From Pelorhabdus rhamnosifermentans (GTDB lineage: Bacteria > Bacillota > Negativicutes > UMGS1260): DNA of 64,000 nucleotides. Position numbers and translations under genes: made by a program. Under the pieces are notes generated by a model, which saw only the letters and a program-made list of their open reading frames with translations, made no database searches and was not told the origin of the DNA. Shown here in pieces: positions 17,587 to 26,323 of this stretch (position 1 is its first letter; each line of letters starts with the position of its first letter). The stretch covers positions 120,991-184,990 of the forward strand of contig NZ_JAHGVE010000009.1 of assembly GCF_018835585.1 (NCBI RefSeq). Direction: 5' to 3'.

Positions 17587-17718
17587 GTGCAGAGAAGCCG
17601 AATCCAACTCAGGTACGGGGAAACCGTTTATTTAGGGGTGAAGCTCACAGGATGTGAGCCGGGTCTGTTCTTCTTCCCGAACCCGTCAGCTAACCTCGGA
17701 GGCTAACGTAGAGGAAGG
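17587..17718 (+). promoter_or_regulatory. Cyclic di-AMP riboswitch (ydaO/yuaA type)
   Basis: The 187-base gap upstream of the NlpC/P60 gene carries the conserved blocks of this riboswitch in order: GCCGAATCC, CAGGTACGGGGAAACCG, TTTAGGGGTGAA, then CCCGAACCCGTCAGCTAACC and GAGGCTAACG. It senses the osmolyte/cell-wall second messenger c-di-AMP and normally turns the gene off when bound. The downstream cell-wall hydrolase is the classic target. The expression platform is not obvious; the ribosome site GGAAGGAG lies directly behind the aptamer. Confidence 0.93.
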
Positions 17719-17727
17719 AGTTTTTCT

Positions 17728-18399
17728 GTGAAACATTTTTTCCGAATCTTTTTTTGTTTGTTAGTGTTTATCAGTTTCGTTTCCCTAGCTTCTGCATCAG
17801 GTTCTTATCAAGAAGGTGACCAGGGTCAAGAGGTTGCCGCAATACAAAAACAGCTTGATGCGCTCGGTTACAATGCAGGTTCTGTCGATGGTGATTTCGG
17901 TTCACAAACCACTGCTGCAGTAAAAGCTTTTCAACGCGACCGTGGCCTTGATTCAGACGGGGTTGTCGGTTATGCTACATATCGTGCACTTATGGGGCGT
18001 GACATTCCAGTAAGTCGTGATTCTTCGAGTGTTTCATCTGCGCGAGGAATCATACAAACAGCCTTAAATTTCCGGGGTGTTCCTTATAGTTTTGGTGGAA
18101 CAACACCGGATGCTTTTGACTGCTCTGGCTTTACTCGTTATGTTTATAGTTCCTATGGTGTATATTTACCTCGTGCAGCTGATGAACAGTTCGATGTCGG
18201 AAGAAGCGTATCTTATAGCAGGCTACAGCCTGGGGATCTTGTTTTCTTTTCGACTTATGCCGAAGGTGCTTCTCATGTCGGTATCTATCTTGGCAATGGA
18301 CAATTCATTAGTGCAACAACTAGTCGCGGTGTAGCTGTGGATCATCTTGAAAGCAGTTACTGGGGCTCACGGTATATTGGTGCTCGGCGTGTATTGTAA
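17728..18399 (+). CDS. Secreted NlpC/P60 peptidoglycan endopeptidase with PG-binding domain
   Basis: Encodes 223 residues. A signal peptide (residues 1 to about 24) is followed by a peptidoglycan_binding_1 domain (about 27-87; VAAIQKQLDALGYNAGSVDGDFG). A linker leads to an NlpC/P60 domain with catalytic Cys about 132 in FDCSGF and His about 183 in SHVGIYLG. These enzymes cut gamma-D-Glu-diamino acid bonds in wall peptides. The start is GTG with GGAAGGAG upstream. Expression is probably tuned by the c-di-AMP riboswitch. A terminator follows. Confidence 0.93.
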   Translation: MKHFFRIFFCLLVFISFVSLASASGSYQEGDQGQEVAAIQKQLDALGYNAGSVDGDFGSQTTAAVKAFQRDRGLDSDGVVGYATYRALMGRDIPVSRDSSSVSSARGIIQTALNFRGVPYSFGGTTPDAFDCSGFTRYVYSSYGVYLPRAADEQFDVGRSVSYSRLQPGDLVFFSTYAEGASHVGIYLGNGQFISATTSRGVAVDHLESSYWGSRYIGARRVL

Positions 18400-18403
18400 T
18401 CGA

Positions 18404-18436
18404 TAGGGAAGGCGTAAGCCTTCCCGATTTTATTTA
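18404..18436 (+). terminator. Terminator after NlpC/P60 gene
   Basis: GGGAAGGC GTAA GCCTTCCC followed by GATTTTATTT. Confidence 0.85.
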
Positions 18437-18490
18437 TCGCTTAAGGGAAATACTAATGATCATCGTTTCCTATTTGGAGGATCTTAATAG

Positions 18491-20206
18491 ATGTTTAAAC
18501 AATATTGGTCTCAGTTTATCAGGCCTTATGGGCCTGTCGTGTTTACAGCTGTACTTTGTTTTATTCTTTCAAGTGCGGCTAATCTTGCTGCGCCTATTAT
18601 TATTAAATTTTTAATTGATGGGGCTTTATCGAGCAATGATTTTACTTACTTGCATATTATTACGGCATCCATTGTGGTCCTGTATTTTTTTCGAGGCGTT
18701 TTTTTCTATTTCTATAACTATCTCATGGCTAGAGCTGGTAATAAAATGATTGCCAGAATGCGACAAGACATGTTTGCTGTTTTGCAAACCCATGATTATG
18801 CCTATTTTCTTAATAAATCAACAGGTGATATTATGTCCCTTTTTACGAATGATCTAATGCTTATCCAACAAGCTGTGACTGTAGGTATTCCTGATATTGT
18901 TGTGGAGTCCATTAATGTTATGGCTATTATGATTATTATGGTTTATTTTGACTGGAAATTAGCCGCCGTTACTTTTGCAACGTTGCCGTTTATTATTATT
19001 GTCATTAGTTTTTTTAATCGCAAAATTGCTTGTCTAGGGATGCTCGTTGAGCAGACACTTGCTAAAATGACTACCATTGTTCATCAATCACTCTTATCTG
19101 TTATGGTTGTTCAGAGTTATGTCAGGGAAGATTATGAGTATAAAAAATTCAGTCAACAAATTCACGAAGTGGCAGATAATTTACTGAATGTCCAGCGTAT
19201 GAATGCCATTTTCATTCCTTTTGTAGAATTTTTAGCGGCTATTGGTTTGACAATTATTATTTGGTATGGCGGACGTGAAGTAATTTATGGTCAACTCACT
19301 ATTGGCGGGATGTTTGCCTTTTTGGTATATATTATCAATGTTCCTACGCCAGTGAGAAAAATCAGTGAAGCCATTAGCAAAATGAAAATGGGGATGGTAG
19401 CCTGGCAGCGTATTGATGAGTTGAATCATGACCAGCAGCCCATGCTAGACGGAACAGAAGTGCTAGCAGCTGTTCGTGGTGAAGTCCATTTTGATCAAGT
19501 TTCTTTTCAATATCAGCCTAACGCAGGCATTTTAAAAAATATTTCTTTTATAGCTAATCCTGGTGATGTCATTGCTGTTGTCGGGCCAAGTGGTGCAGGA
19601 AAATCTTCTTTCGCTAATTTATTGCTTCGTTTTTATGATCCAACAGCAGGAAAAATTTATATAGATGGTAAAAATATTAGGAATATAACTATTCAGTCAC
19701 TTCGTAGTCATATCGGTTTTATCCAACAAGACCCGATTTTATTTAATGCGACAATTTATGATAATATTCGTTATGGTCGTCCAGCAGCAACTTACGCGCA
19801 AGTCGTTGCCGCTGCAACGCTTGCAAATGCCCATGAGTTTATTATGGAACTTCCGTTGGGCTATGATAGCGTTGTGGGTGAATTAGGTGGGAATTTGTCA
19901 GGCGGGCAACGGCAACGCATTGCTATTGCTCGAGCAGCTGTGATGGATCCGAAAATTTTATTACTTGATGAACCGACAGCGGCTCTGGATACGCAAGCAG
20001 AGAAACAGGTTATGGAAGCTGTTCGTAAGGTCAGTGGTGGTCGTACAACTTTTATAATTACGCATCGACTTTCTACTCTTGCAACAACAGACTACGTGAT
20101 TTATCTAAGCCACGGTGAAATTGTAGAGTTTGGTACGCATTCGGAATTGGCTGCCCGGGGCGGTTTGTACGCGAAGGCATTGCATTTAGGAGAAATTCAA
20201 GTATAA
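18491..20206 (+). CDS. ABC exporter (MsbA/LmrA type), fused membrane and ATPase domains
   Basis: Encodes 571 residues. The N-terminal six-helix exporter domain (1 to about 300) precedes an ATPase with Walker A GPSGAGKSS, signature LSGGQRQRIA, Walker B ILLLDEPTAALD and the H-loop THRLS. A half-transporter acting as a dimer, it could be the lipid A flippase MsbA of a diderm or a multidrug exporter; no neighbour decides. AGGATCTT precedes the ATG. It appears to be a single-gene unit. Confidence 0.9.
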   Translation: MFKQYWSQFIRPYGPVVFTAVLCFILSSAANLAAPIIIKFLIDGALSSNDFTYLHIITASIVVLYFFRGVFFYFYNYLMARAGNKMIARMRQDMFAVLQTHDYAYFLNKSTGDIMSLFTNDLMLIQQAVTVGIPDIVVESINVMAIMIIMVYFDWKLAAVTFATLPFIIIVISFFNRKIACLGMLVEQTLAKMTTIVHQSLLSVMVVQSYVREDYEYKKFSQQIHEVADNLLNVQRMNAIFIPFVEFLAAIGLTIIIWYGGREVIYGQLTIGGMFAFLVYIINVPTPVRKISEAISKMKMGMVAWQRIDELNHDQQPMLDGTEVLAAVRGEVHFDQVSFQYQPNAGILKNISFIANPGDVIAVVGPSGAGKSSFANLLLRFYDPTAGKIYIDGKNIRNITIQSLRSHIGFIQQDPILFNATIYDNIRYGRPAATYAQVVAAATLANAHEFIMELPLGYDSVVGELGGNLSGGQRQRIAIARAAVMDPKILLLDEPTAALDTQAEKQVMEAVRKVSGGRTTFIITHRLSTLATTDYVIYLSHGEIVEFGTHSELAARGGLYAKALHLGEIQV

Positions 20207-20247
20207 TATATTTATACTTGTTTTTCTCAGTTTTTTTTATCGAGTAG

Positions 20248-20263
20248 ATAAGAACGTTCTTAT
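20248..20263. promoter_or_regulatory. Perfect 16-bp palindrome upstream of the zinc operon
   Basis: ATAAGAACGTTCTTAT is a perfect palindrome 22 bases ahead of the znuA ATG. A Fur-family regulator gene (zur-like) is the second gene of the operon, so this is a good candidate operator for zinc-dependent autoregulation. The sequence differs from the B. subtilis Zur box and from LexA boxes (which have GAAC-N4-GTTC). Confidence 0.55.
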
Positions 20264-20284
20264 TTAAAAGTGGGGGTTTTCTGT

Positions 20285-21211
20285 ATGAAGAAAGTGTTGA
20301 GTTGTTTGTTGCTATTTTGCTTGGTGAACCTGATTGCTGGTTGTGCAGGGGGAGCAATAACTCAAACAAGTTCAAAGAAGCTGAAAGTGGTTGCAACGGT
20401 TTATCCTGTTTATGAATTTGCCAAACAAATTGGCGGTGATAAGATCGATGTATTACTTATGACGCCAATCGGTGCAGAGCCTCATGATTGGGAACCAACA
20501 GCCAAGGATTTAGTAAAAGTTCGTGAAGCAAAATTATTTATTTATCAAGGCAATGGGTTAGAGCCTTGGGTGAGTAAGATGTTGACGCAAAATAAAACAA
20601 CAGCTGCTATTGCTGCCAGCCAGGATATTCCCACGTTAGCAGCTTCTCTCGATGAAGAAAATGAACCAACTGTACCATCAGATCAAACAGCTGTTGATCC
20701 ACATATCTGGCTTGATCCAGTACTTGTACAGCAAGAAGTGAAAAATATTCGGGATGCACTCATTTCAGCAGATCCGGATAATGAAAGTGTTTATAGGACT
20801 AATGCTGAACAATTGAAGGATCGCCTTGTAGCGCTTGATAATGAGTATCGTGATACAGTGAGTACATTTACTAAAAAGGACATTGTGACAACACATGCGG
20901 CTTTTGCTTATTTAGCCAAAAGATATGGTTTGAATCAAGTGCCTCTCATGGGATTGGCACCAGATGCTGAGCCAACACCGGAGAAAATTGCTCAAGTGGC
21001 GGAATTTTGTAAAAAAAATTCGGTGAGAGTCGTTTTTTTTGAAACACTTGTTTCACCCAAATTAGCGAGTATGATCAGTCAAGAATCAGGTGCGCTGACG
21101 ATGGTCTTAAATCCTCTGGAAGGTTTGACAGAGGAGGAACGTAAAGCAGGTAAAGATTATTTTTCGATTATGAGAGAAAATTTAGCTAATCTTAAAGCTG
21201 CACTAAAGTAA
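20285..21211 (+). CDS. znuA: Zinc/manganese ABC transporter substrate-binding lipoprotein
   Basis: Encodes 308 residues from ATG 20285 (AAGTGGGGG upstream). The lipoprotein signal ends in LIAGC (lipidated Cys about 21). The cluster A-I metal-binding protein features are the His motifs EPHDWEPT, DPHIWLD and THAAFAY and the acidic end of the site. It delivers zinc (or Mn) to the permease encoded by znuB and znuC. The short charged loop (about 120-135) replaces the long His-rich loop of some ZnuA proteins. Confidence 0.9.
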   Translation: MKKVLSCLLLFCLVNLIAGCAGGAITQTSSKKLKVVATVYPVYEFAKQIGGDKIDVLLMTPIGAEPHDWEPTAKDLVKVREAKLFIYQGNGLEPWVSKMLTQNKTTAAIAASQDIPTLAASLDEENEPTVPSDQTAVDPHIWLDPVLVQQEVKNIRDALISADPDNESVYRTNAEQLKDRLVALDNEYRDTVSTFTKKDIVTTHAAFAYLAKRYGLNQVPLMGLAPDAEPTPEKIAQVAEFCKKNSVRVVFFETLVSPKLASMISQESGALTMVLNPLEGLTEEERKAGKDYFSIMRENLANLKAALK

Positions 21212-21222
21212 GGGAGTTAATA

Positions 21223-21672
21223 ATGAATATTACGGATGTAACAAATAAATTAAAGGAAAAGGGTTATCGCCTTACGCCACAGCGATTGGCGATTATTCAT
21301 GCTTTCATGGAATCAATGACTCCCTTGAGCGTTCATGAAGTCTGGCAATGCGTACAGACCAGCTACACCGATATTAGTTTAGATACAATTTATCGTAATT
21401 TAGCGACAATGGTAAAATTAGATTTATTACATAGTATTGCGAGTGTTGGTAAAGCTGGAGCCAGATTCGAATTTGAGTGGGGGCGTCATCATCATCATCA
21501 TATTGTATGTGTACGATGTGGCGCAGTGCTTTGTTTGGATTATTGTCCTATTGATCCGGCTTTTGTGAGCATGGTGAAACAGCAGGGTTTTGATCTTGTA
21601 CGCCATGATATTGAGCTATTTGGACTCTGTGAGGCCTGCAAGGCTAAAGAGGGGGAATTAGGTCATGTGTGA
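21223..21672 (+). CDS. zur: Fur-family metalloregulator, Zur-like
   Basis: Encodes 149 residues. The winged helix (YRLTPQRLAIIHAF, SLDTIYRNLATM) is followed by a metal-sensing dimer domain with a His cluster (HHHHH at about 87-91) and two Cys pairs, CVRC and CEAC, forming the structural zinc site. Being inside a znuABC operon argues for zinc sensing rather than iron. It overlaps znuC by 8 bases. Expected to repress the operon via the palindrome at 20248. Confidence 0.88.
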   Translation: MNITDVTNKLKEKGYRLTPQRLAIIHAFMESMTPLSVHEVWQCVQTSYTDISLDTIYRNLATMVKLDLLHSIASVGKAGARFEFEWGRHHHHHIVCVRCGAVLCLDYCPIDPAFVSMVKQQGFDLVRHDIELFGLCEACKAKEGELGHV

Positions 21673-22381
21673 AATAACATTAGAGCGGGTCAGTTTTTAT
21701 TATGGACCTGATGTAGTGCTTGAAAATCTTAATTTTACAGTCAAGCAAGGCGAATTTGTTGTTATTGTCGGGCCAAACGGTGGCGGAAAAAGTACATTAA
21801 TTAAATTAATGGCTGGACTAGTGAGAACCGCGCAGGGAAGAATCACTATTGACGGACAAGATATTAGTAAGGCTCATCGCAATCAATGCATTGGCTATGT
21901 GCCGCAAAACTATCGCCAGAATACAGCGGATTTTCCTGCTACTGTAGCAGAGATTGTAGCACTGGGTCTTGTGGCAGGCACGGTTGGTAGTAAAAGGACG
22001 CCAGGAGAAAAGTCTCATATTGTCAAGCATACGCTCGAACTGGTTGGAATTGACGATTTGGCGAATTGTCGGATTGGTGATTTAAGTGGCGGCCAGCAGC
22101 AACGCGTTATGGTTGCCCGGGCTTTAACTGGCAACCCATCTTTACTACTCCTTGATGAACCGATGAGCGGTGTCGATGTACAGGCGAGTGAAACAATTTA
22201 TGAACTTCTTGCCGAGTTGAATAGCAAATTAAGTATTACAGTGGTTCTTGTGTCGCATGATGTGGAAAAGGCCACGCAGTATGCCAGTCAAGTAGCCTGT
22301 ATTAATCGTATACTGTGTTTTTATGGTACGAAAGAATTATTTCGTGTCCATCATTTGAAATCTAGTCACTTGTGGTATTAA
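21665..22381 (+). CDS. znuC: Zinc/manganese ABC transporter ATP-binding protein
   Basis: Encodes 238 residues. Walker A is GPNGGGKST, Q-loop GYVPQ, signature LSGGQQQRVMVARAL, Walker B LLLLDEPMSG and H-loop LVSHD. It energises zinc import with ZnuA and ZnuB. The ATG lies within the last codons of zur. Confidence 0.93.
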   Translation: MCEITLERVSFYYGPDVVLENLNFTVKQGEFVVIVGPNGGGKSTLIKLMAGLVRTAQGRITIDGQDISKAHRNQCIGYVPQNYRQNTADFPATVAEIVALGLVAGTVGSKRTPGEKSHIVKHTLELVGIDDLANCRIGDLSGGQQQRVMVARALTGNPSLLLLDEPMSGVDVQASETIYELLAELNSKLSITVVLVSHDVEKATQYASQVACINRILCFYGTKELFRVHHLKSSHLWY

Positions 22382-22403
22382 CCAGCTGGAAGAAGGAGTA
22401 ACT

Positions 22404-23222
22404 GTGGATTTTTTGCAATATGATTTTATGCAGCGTGCTTTTATGGCTGGTCTTATTACGGCAGTCGTTTGTCCGCTTATTGGAATGTTTGTTGTTGTTC
22501 GCCGTCAGTCCCTTATCGGGGATGGCTTGGGACATATTGCTTTTGCGGGTGTTACTGGCGGCTATTTACTAGGCATTTATCCGCCGTTTGCAGCGACAAT
22601 ATTAACAGTGGGGGGCGCTGTGGGGATTGAATGGCTTCGGCAAAAGCATCGAGAATATGGCGATATGGTACTTGCTATCTTTTTTTATGCTGGTATTGCA
22701 GCAGCCATTATTTTTAGCAGTATGACTAAGATGCCTAGTGTGGGTTTATTGAACTTTTTATTTGGCAGTATTATTACTGTGACGAATAAAGAAATTATGC
22801 TGATTTTGGTTGGGACAGTGATTGTTGCTGTTACACTGTATTTGTTTTTTGATCGGCTTATGTTGATGGCGCTTGATGAAGATGTTGCGCGTATTTCTGG
22901 TGTCAATATTGGTCTTGTTAACTTGGCGTTTGCCGTTGTGACGGCGTTGGTCGTTGTTGTTGGTATGACAGTGGCTGGTATTTTACTTGTCAGTGCCCTG
23001 ATGATTGTTCCTGTAGCGACAGGGCATTTGTTAAAACGGGGTTTTAAAACTACCCTTTTTTATTCTATCGGTTATTCCGTGTTTTCTGTTACTTCGGGGC
23101 TTACGATTGCCTATTATTTAGATATTGCACCAGGTGGAACCATTGTCATGAACGCTATTCTTTGCTACCTTATTACGCTATTCGTTAAGCAACTGCATTA
23201 CCGTTATAAAACAATCGGTTGA
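22404..23222 (+). CDS. znuB: Zinc/manganese ABC transporter permease
   Basis: Encodes 272 residues from GTG 22404 (AAGGAGTAACT upstream). It is an ABC-3 family integral membrane protein with eight or so hydrophobic helices and the conserved RRQSLIGDGLGHIAFAGV loop that contacts the ATPase. It is the last gene of znuA-zur-znuC-znuB. Confidence 0.93.
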   Translation: MDFLQYDFMQRAFMAGLITAVVCPLIGMFVVVRRQSLIGDGLGHIAFAGVTGGYLLGIYPPFAATILTVGGAVGIEWLRQKHREYGDMVLAIFFYAGIAAAIIFSSMTKMPSVGLLNFLFGSIITVTNKEIMLILVGTVIVAVTLYLFFDRLMLMALDEDVARISGVNIGLVNLAFAVVTALVVVVGMTVAGILLVSALMIVPVATGHLLKRGFKTTLFYSIGYSVFSVTSGLTIAYYLDIAPGGTIVMNAILCYLITLFVKQLHYRYKTIG

Positions 23223-23256
23223 CCTGCTGTTTCGATTTATTTTTTCGAATAGCAAT

Positions 23257-23289
23257 AAAAAAGGCGCAGTCATGAAACTGCGCCTTTTC
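23257..23289 (+). terminator. Terminator after znuB
   Basis: AAAAAAGGCGCAGT, eight-base loop, ACTGCGCCTTTTCC. Confidence 0.88.
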
Positions 23290-23331
23290 CCATATCTTGT
23301 ACAAAAGAGTAGCAAGAGAGGGGATAGGGAC

Positions 23332-23922
23332 GTGAAAAAACAGGCAGATAAACTGAATCTATATTATTTAGCACCGAATATTGATATTATAGGCTGTAAG
23401 TATCTACTGAAACTATGGAGAGGCCAAGACGATTTTGCTAGGCGTCCACTTGTTTTTTTATGTATTGGTTCGGATCGCTATACAGGAGATGCGTTAGGGC
23501 CCCTAATTGGTAGTTACCTTGAAGAAAATATCGACAGTATTGTTTATGGCACACTGGAACGACCCGTTCATGCCGGAAACTTAAAGGCTGTGATCATAGA
23601 GATTGGCCAGCGATTTTTTCGCCCCATGATTATTGCAGTTGATGCCTGTCTGGGACAGAAAAATGAGATTGGCCATATTGAAATTTGGGAGGGAACCATT
23701 GAAGCAGGCATTGCGGTCGGGAATAAACTACCTAAAACAGGTGATATTGCTATGATTGGTATTGTGAATGCTGCTAGTTCCCTGGGGTACCGAGAGCTGC
23801 AAAGTACTTCGCTCGCTCTTGTAATGAAAATGGTGAAAGCTCAGAGCCTCATTTTGCAAAACTTTTATCGTGAGGCTAAACGGGAACAAGCCGGGCTGCT
23901 CGGAGAATTATTCGGGAAATAG
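23332..23922 (+). CDS. yyaC: Spore protein YyaC (GPR-like, DUF1256)
   Basis: Encodes 196 residues from GTG 23332 (GAGAGGGGATAGG upstream; the longer frame would start inside the znuB terminator). Family motifs are FLCIGSDRYTGDALGPLIG, PVHAGNL, IIAVDACLG and the GIVNAAS near the end. YyaC is a sporulation protein related in fold to the germination protease GPR; its substrate is unknown. It sits 200 bases upstream of sigK, consistent with a sporulating host. Confidence 0.88.
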   Translation: MKKQADKLNLYYLAPNIDIIGCKYLLKLWRGQDDFARRPLVFLCIGSDRYTGDALGPLIGSYLEENIDSIVYGTLERPVHAGNLKAVIIEIGQRFFRPMIIAVDACLGQKNEIGHIEIWEGTIEAGIAVGNKLPKTGDIAMIGIVNAASSLGYRELQSTSLALVMKMVKAQSLILQNFYREAKREQAGLLGELFGK

Positions 23923-23997
23923 GTGATCCCAATTTAAATACAAAATGATTAAACACGCAGCAAATAATACACCTAAATCACCAATGATTTTTTCCAT
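23908..23997 (-). CDS. Possible 29-aa membrane peptide between yyaC and sigK
   Basis: On the minus strand GGAGGATGACGA precedes an ATG (23997-23995). The frame encodes 29 residues, MEKIIGDLGVLFAACLIILY followed by LNWDHLFPE, with one hydrophobic helix. It ends overlapping the last 15 bases of yyaC on the other strand. The ribosome site is near-ideal, which supports translation. No family is recognised. It could be a small sporulation membrane protein. Confidence 0.5.
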   Translation of the reverse strand: MEKIIGDLGVLFAACLIILYLNWDHLFPE

Positions 23998-24075
23998 TCG
24001 TCATCCTCCAATGTTGGTTTCCTTGATTTACCATAGAAAAATAAGTCGATACAGGCACAGCAAGCAATCCTTCCC

Positions 24076-24083
24076 CATAGAAT
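24076..24083 (+). promoter_or_regulatory. Candidate sigmaE-type -10 for sigK
   Basis: CATAGAAT differs at one position from the sigmaE -10 CATACAAT and lies about 30 bases before the sigK start. The -35 would fall near 24055-24061 (GCACAGC), a weak match. In Bacillus sigK is transcribed by sigmaE with SpoIIID, so the position fits, but the evidence is thin. Confidence 0.35.
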
Positions 24084-24116
24084 GAACAGATAGACATTGC
24101 GGGGGTGAATAGCTTG

Positions 24117-24590
24117 GTGTCTTTTTTATTAGTATTGGCAAGCACCGTTGTTAAAAGCATTGCTTTACTTGTATCCTATGTGACTAGCAATACCTTTCCT
24201 ATGCCTTTAAGTGAAAAAGATGAAAAGGTTTATCTGATTAAACTGAAAGAAGGAGATGAACAAGCACGCAATGTATTGATTGAGCGGAATTTGAGACTCG
24301 TAGCACATATTGTGAAAAAATTTGATAATACGGGCGAAGATATGGATGATCTCATCTCAATTGGAACGATTGGACTGATTAAAGCTATCAATACCTTCGA
24401 TCCGGCGAAAAAAATTCGGTTAGCCACTTATGCTGCTCGCTGTATTGAGAATGAAATTCTCATGCATTTGCGTAGTACCAAACGTACTCGTTCGGAAGTC
24501 AGCTTGTATGATCCTATTGGAATTGATAAAGAAGGAAATGAGATTCCTTCTTTGGTTTATCTGTTATTTAACGATCTAATAATAATTTAG
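24117..24590 (+). CDS. sigK: Pro-sigmaK, N-terminal part (gene interrupted by skin-like element)
   Basis: Encodes the pro-sequence and region 2/3 of the late mother-cell sigma factor: the hydrophobic pro-peptide [18 protein letters not shown], then [50 protein letters not shown] and [12 protein letters not shown]. True sigK sequence ends at the element junction (24537-24545). After it the frame runs 15 foreign codons to a stop, giving a truncated factor without region 4. GTG 24117 is preferred because GGGGGTGA (24101-24108) is correctly spaced; GTG 24105 lies inside it and TTG 24114 is also possible. Joining to 27944-28222 by excision restores a complete factor. Confidence 0.92.
   Translation: MSFLLVLASTVVKSIALLVSYVTSNTFPMPLSEKDEKVYLIKLKEGDEQARNVLIERNLRLVAHIVKKFDNTGEDMDDLISIGTIGLIKAINTFDPAKKIRLATYAARCIENEILMHLRSTKRTRSEVSLYDPIGIDKEGNEIPSLVYLLFNDLIII
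24537..24564. other. Left attachment site of the sigK element
   Basis: Core AATGAGATT (24537-24545), then nine bases, then GTTTATCTGT (24555-24564) inside the element. The last is the exact reverse complement of ACAGATAAAC at the right end. AATGA is the crossover core known for the B. subtilis element. Confidence 0.8.
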
Positions 24591-26157
24591 GCAGGCGGGG
24601 ATAAAGTACTAAAGTAAAGTCATCATTTTTTTGATGTGCTTCTTTTCGGTAAGTAGCCTGCTCAAGTACGGATTTAAGCAGCTTATTTTTTATTGCTGCG
24701 TCAGCAGTTTCTTTATATACATCTAAGACATGCTCTAACTTTGGGACGATGTCTTTGCGTGCTTTTTCATGTTGTAGCTCCTTGGCCAACAATTGTCTTG
24801 TTTCTAATATAGCCGTCTCAGCCTTTGATATTCGTTCTGATAACTTTTTAGACCTATCCCGGTATATTTTTTCGTCATAGATGCCCTTTTCTAAGAGATC
24901 ATACAGTTTATTTTTTTGTTGCTCAAGCCCTACTAATTCTTTTTGTAAATTATGATAGGCTTTGTTCTTCCTATTTATTCTATTATCTTGTCTTTCTGGC
25001 AACCTAAAATTTTCCCATTGAGTCTGATATTCATCAAGCCACGTCGTCAGCCCTTCTATGACTTCTCTTTCTACATATTCGAATCTGCAGCTTTTATTGG
25101 TACAATGTCTATTGTAACACATAAGATGAGGATATTGTTGGTGAACGTAGGGCCTATATATCATAGAACTGCCGCAAAGGTCACATTTGATTAAGCCCGC
25201 TAATGGATTGGTGATTCCATTCAGTAGCCGATAGGGAGGATGATATCTTTTTGCAAGCATATCCTGGACTTTATTAAATTCTTCTATTGTTACATAAGGC
25301 TCATGTGCATCATACACCCAGATTTGCTCATTACGAGGTCGGGAGCGAGTATCGCGCTTTTTTCCAGGCACAATGGATTTTTTTTGTTCTTTTTTTTTCC
25401 ACGCAACGATTCCTGCGTAGACGGGATTTTTTAGAATGACAAGAACGGAAGGGGCAGTCCAGATTTTTCCGGTGTAGGATAAATAACCAAGACGGTTCAA
25501 TTCGTTGGCTATTTTACTTGTGCCCATATCTTCATGGCGATATAGTCGCCAAATGAGGGCTGTTGGCTTAGCTTGTTTTGGGTTCTTGATAAGATATCGC
25601 TTACGGTCTTTTTTCTCAATCAGATAGCCATAGGGAGGCAGAGTGCCAAGATAATTGCCATCTTCAATAGAGCGCAGTCGGCCGCCCTGCAACCGCCTAG
25701 TAATGATTTTTAATTCTTTCCGCGCCATGAAGGCTTCGAATTCGGTATATTCTTCATCAAGGTCATCATCTAAATCGTAAATTTTGCGTGGCGTAACAAT
25801 TTTAGTATGTGAATTTTTAAATGTATCAATAATGAGGCCTTGATCTTGCATTTTACCGCGACCAAGGCGATCAATATCCATACACCATACGGAGTTCCAT
25901 TTGCCTTCTTCGACTTCTTTTAATAGTTCTATTACTACAGGCCTGTGAATGACATTTTCACCAGAGACTACCTCTTCAAATACTTTTGTTATAGCAACGC
26001 CATACTCTTTTGCTAATTTAAATAAAGCTTTACGGTGTTTAGACAATGTTTCACCTTCGCCGCGTGCTTCGGCTTCTTGGTCTTCACGAGACTTGCGGAG
26101 GTAGAAGCAAGCGGGTCCTAGGTCTTTATCATTATTACGCCTATTATTCAAGATCAT
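24568..26157 (-). CDS. spoIVCA: Large serine recombinase (SpoIVCA-like sigK-element excisionase)
   Basis: Encodes 529 residues. The N-terminal resolvase domain has YLRKSRED with nucleophile Ser about 23, then the [12 protein letters not shown] motif. A recombinase domain (about 195-300, [13 protein letters not shown]) and a zinc ribbon (CDLCG ... [11 protein letters not shown], about 325-353) precede a coiled-coil C-terminus. Size and order match SpoIVCA-type large serine recombinases, which excise the element to rebuild sigK. The stop codon lies 22 bases inside the left junction, and the gene ends overlap the truncated sigK frame convergently. GGAAGAGGCG precedes the ATG. Control by sigmaE/SpoIIID in the mother cell is expected by analogy. 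Confidence 0.92.
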   Translation of the reverse strand: MILNNRRNNDKDLGPACFYLRKSREDQEAEARGEGETLSKHRKALFKLAKEYGVAITKVFEEVVSGENVIHRPVVIELLKEVEEGKWNSVWCMDIDRLGRGKMQDQGLIIDTFKNSHTKIVTPRKIYDLDDDLDEEYTEFEAFMARKELKIITRRLQGGRLRSIEDGNYLGTLPPYGYLIEKKDRKRYLIKNPKQAKPTALIWRLYRHEDMGTSKIANELNRLGYLSYTGKIWTAPSVLVILKNPVYAGIVAWKKKEQKKSIVPGKKRDTRSRPRNEQIWVYDAHEPYVTIEEFNKVQDMLAKRYHPPYRLLNGITNPLAGLIKCDLCGSSMIYRPYVHQQYPHLMCYNRHCTNKSCRFEYVEREVIEGLTTWLDEYQTQWENFRLPERQDNRINRKNKAYHNLQKELVGLEQQKNKLYDLLEKGIYDEKIYRDRSKKLSERISKAETAILETRQLLAKELQHEKARKDIVPKLEHVLDVYKETADAAIKNKLLKSVLEQATYRKEAHQKNDDFTLVLYPRLPKLLLDR

Positions 26158-26323
26158 CGCCTCTTCCTGATACGCTATGCATTTTTAGTCTCATTATAAG
26201 TCCCTTTTCTATAAATATAATATTGAATGTGCAAATAGATTCCATGTAAAACAATGAGAGAGCGCCTGTCCAATCAGTGTTGTCCATACGAGTCATTCGC
26301 ATAGGATGTCTAGAGGTGATTCG

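Noticed and set aside
20248..20263. LexA/SOS box
   Set aside because: The palindrome AAGAACGTTCTT lacks the four-base spacer between GAAC and GTTC of Firmicutes LexA boxes, and it precedes a zinc operon with its own Fur-family regulator.
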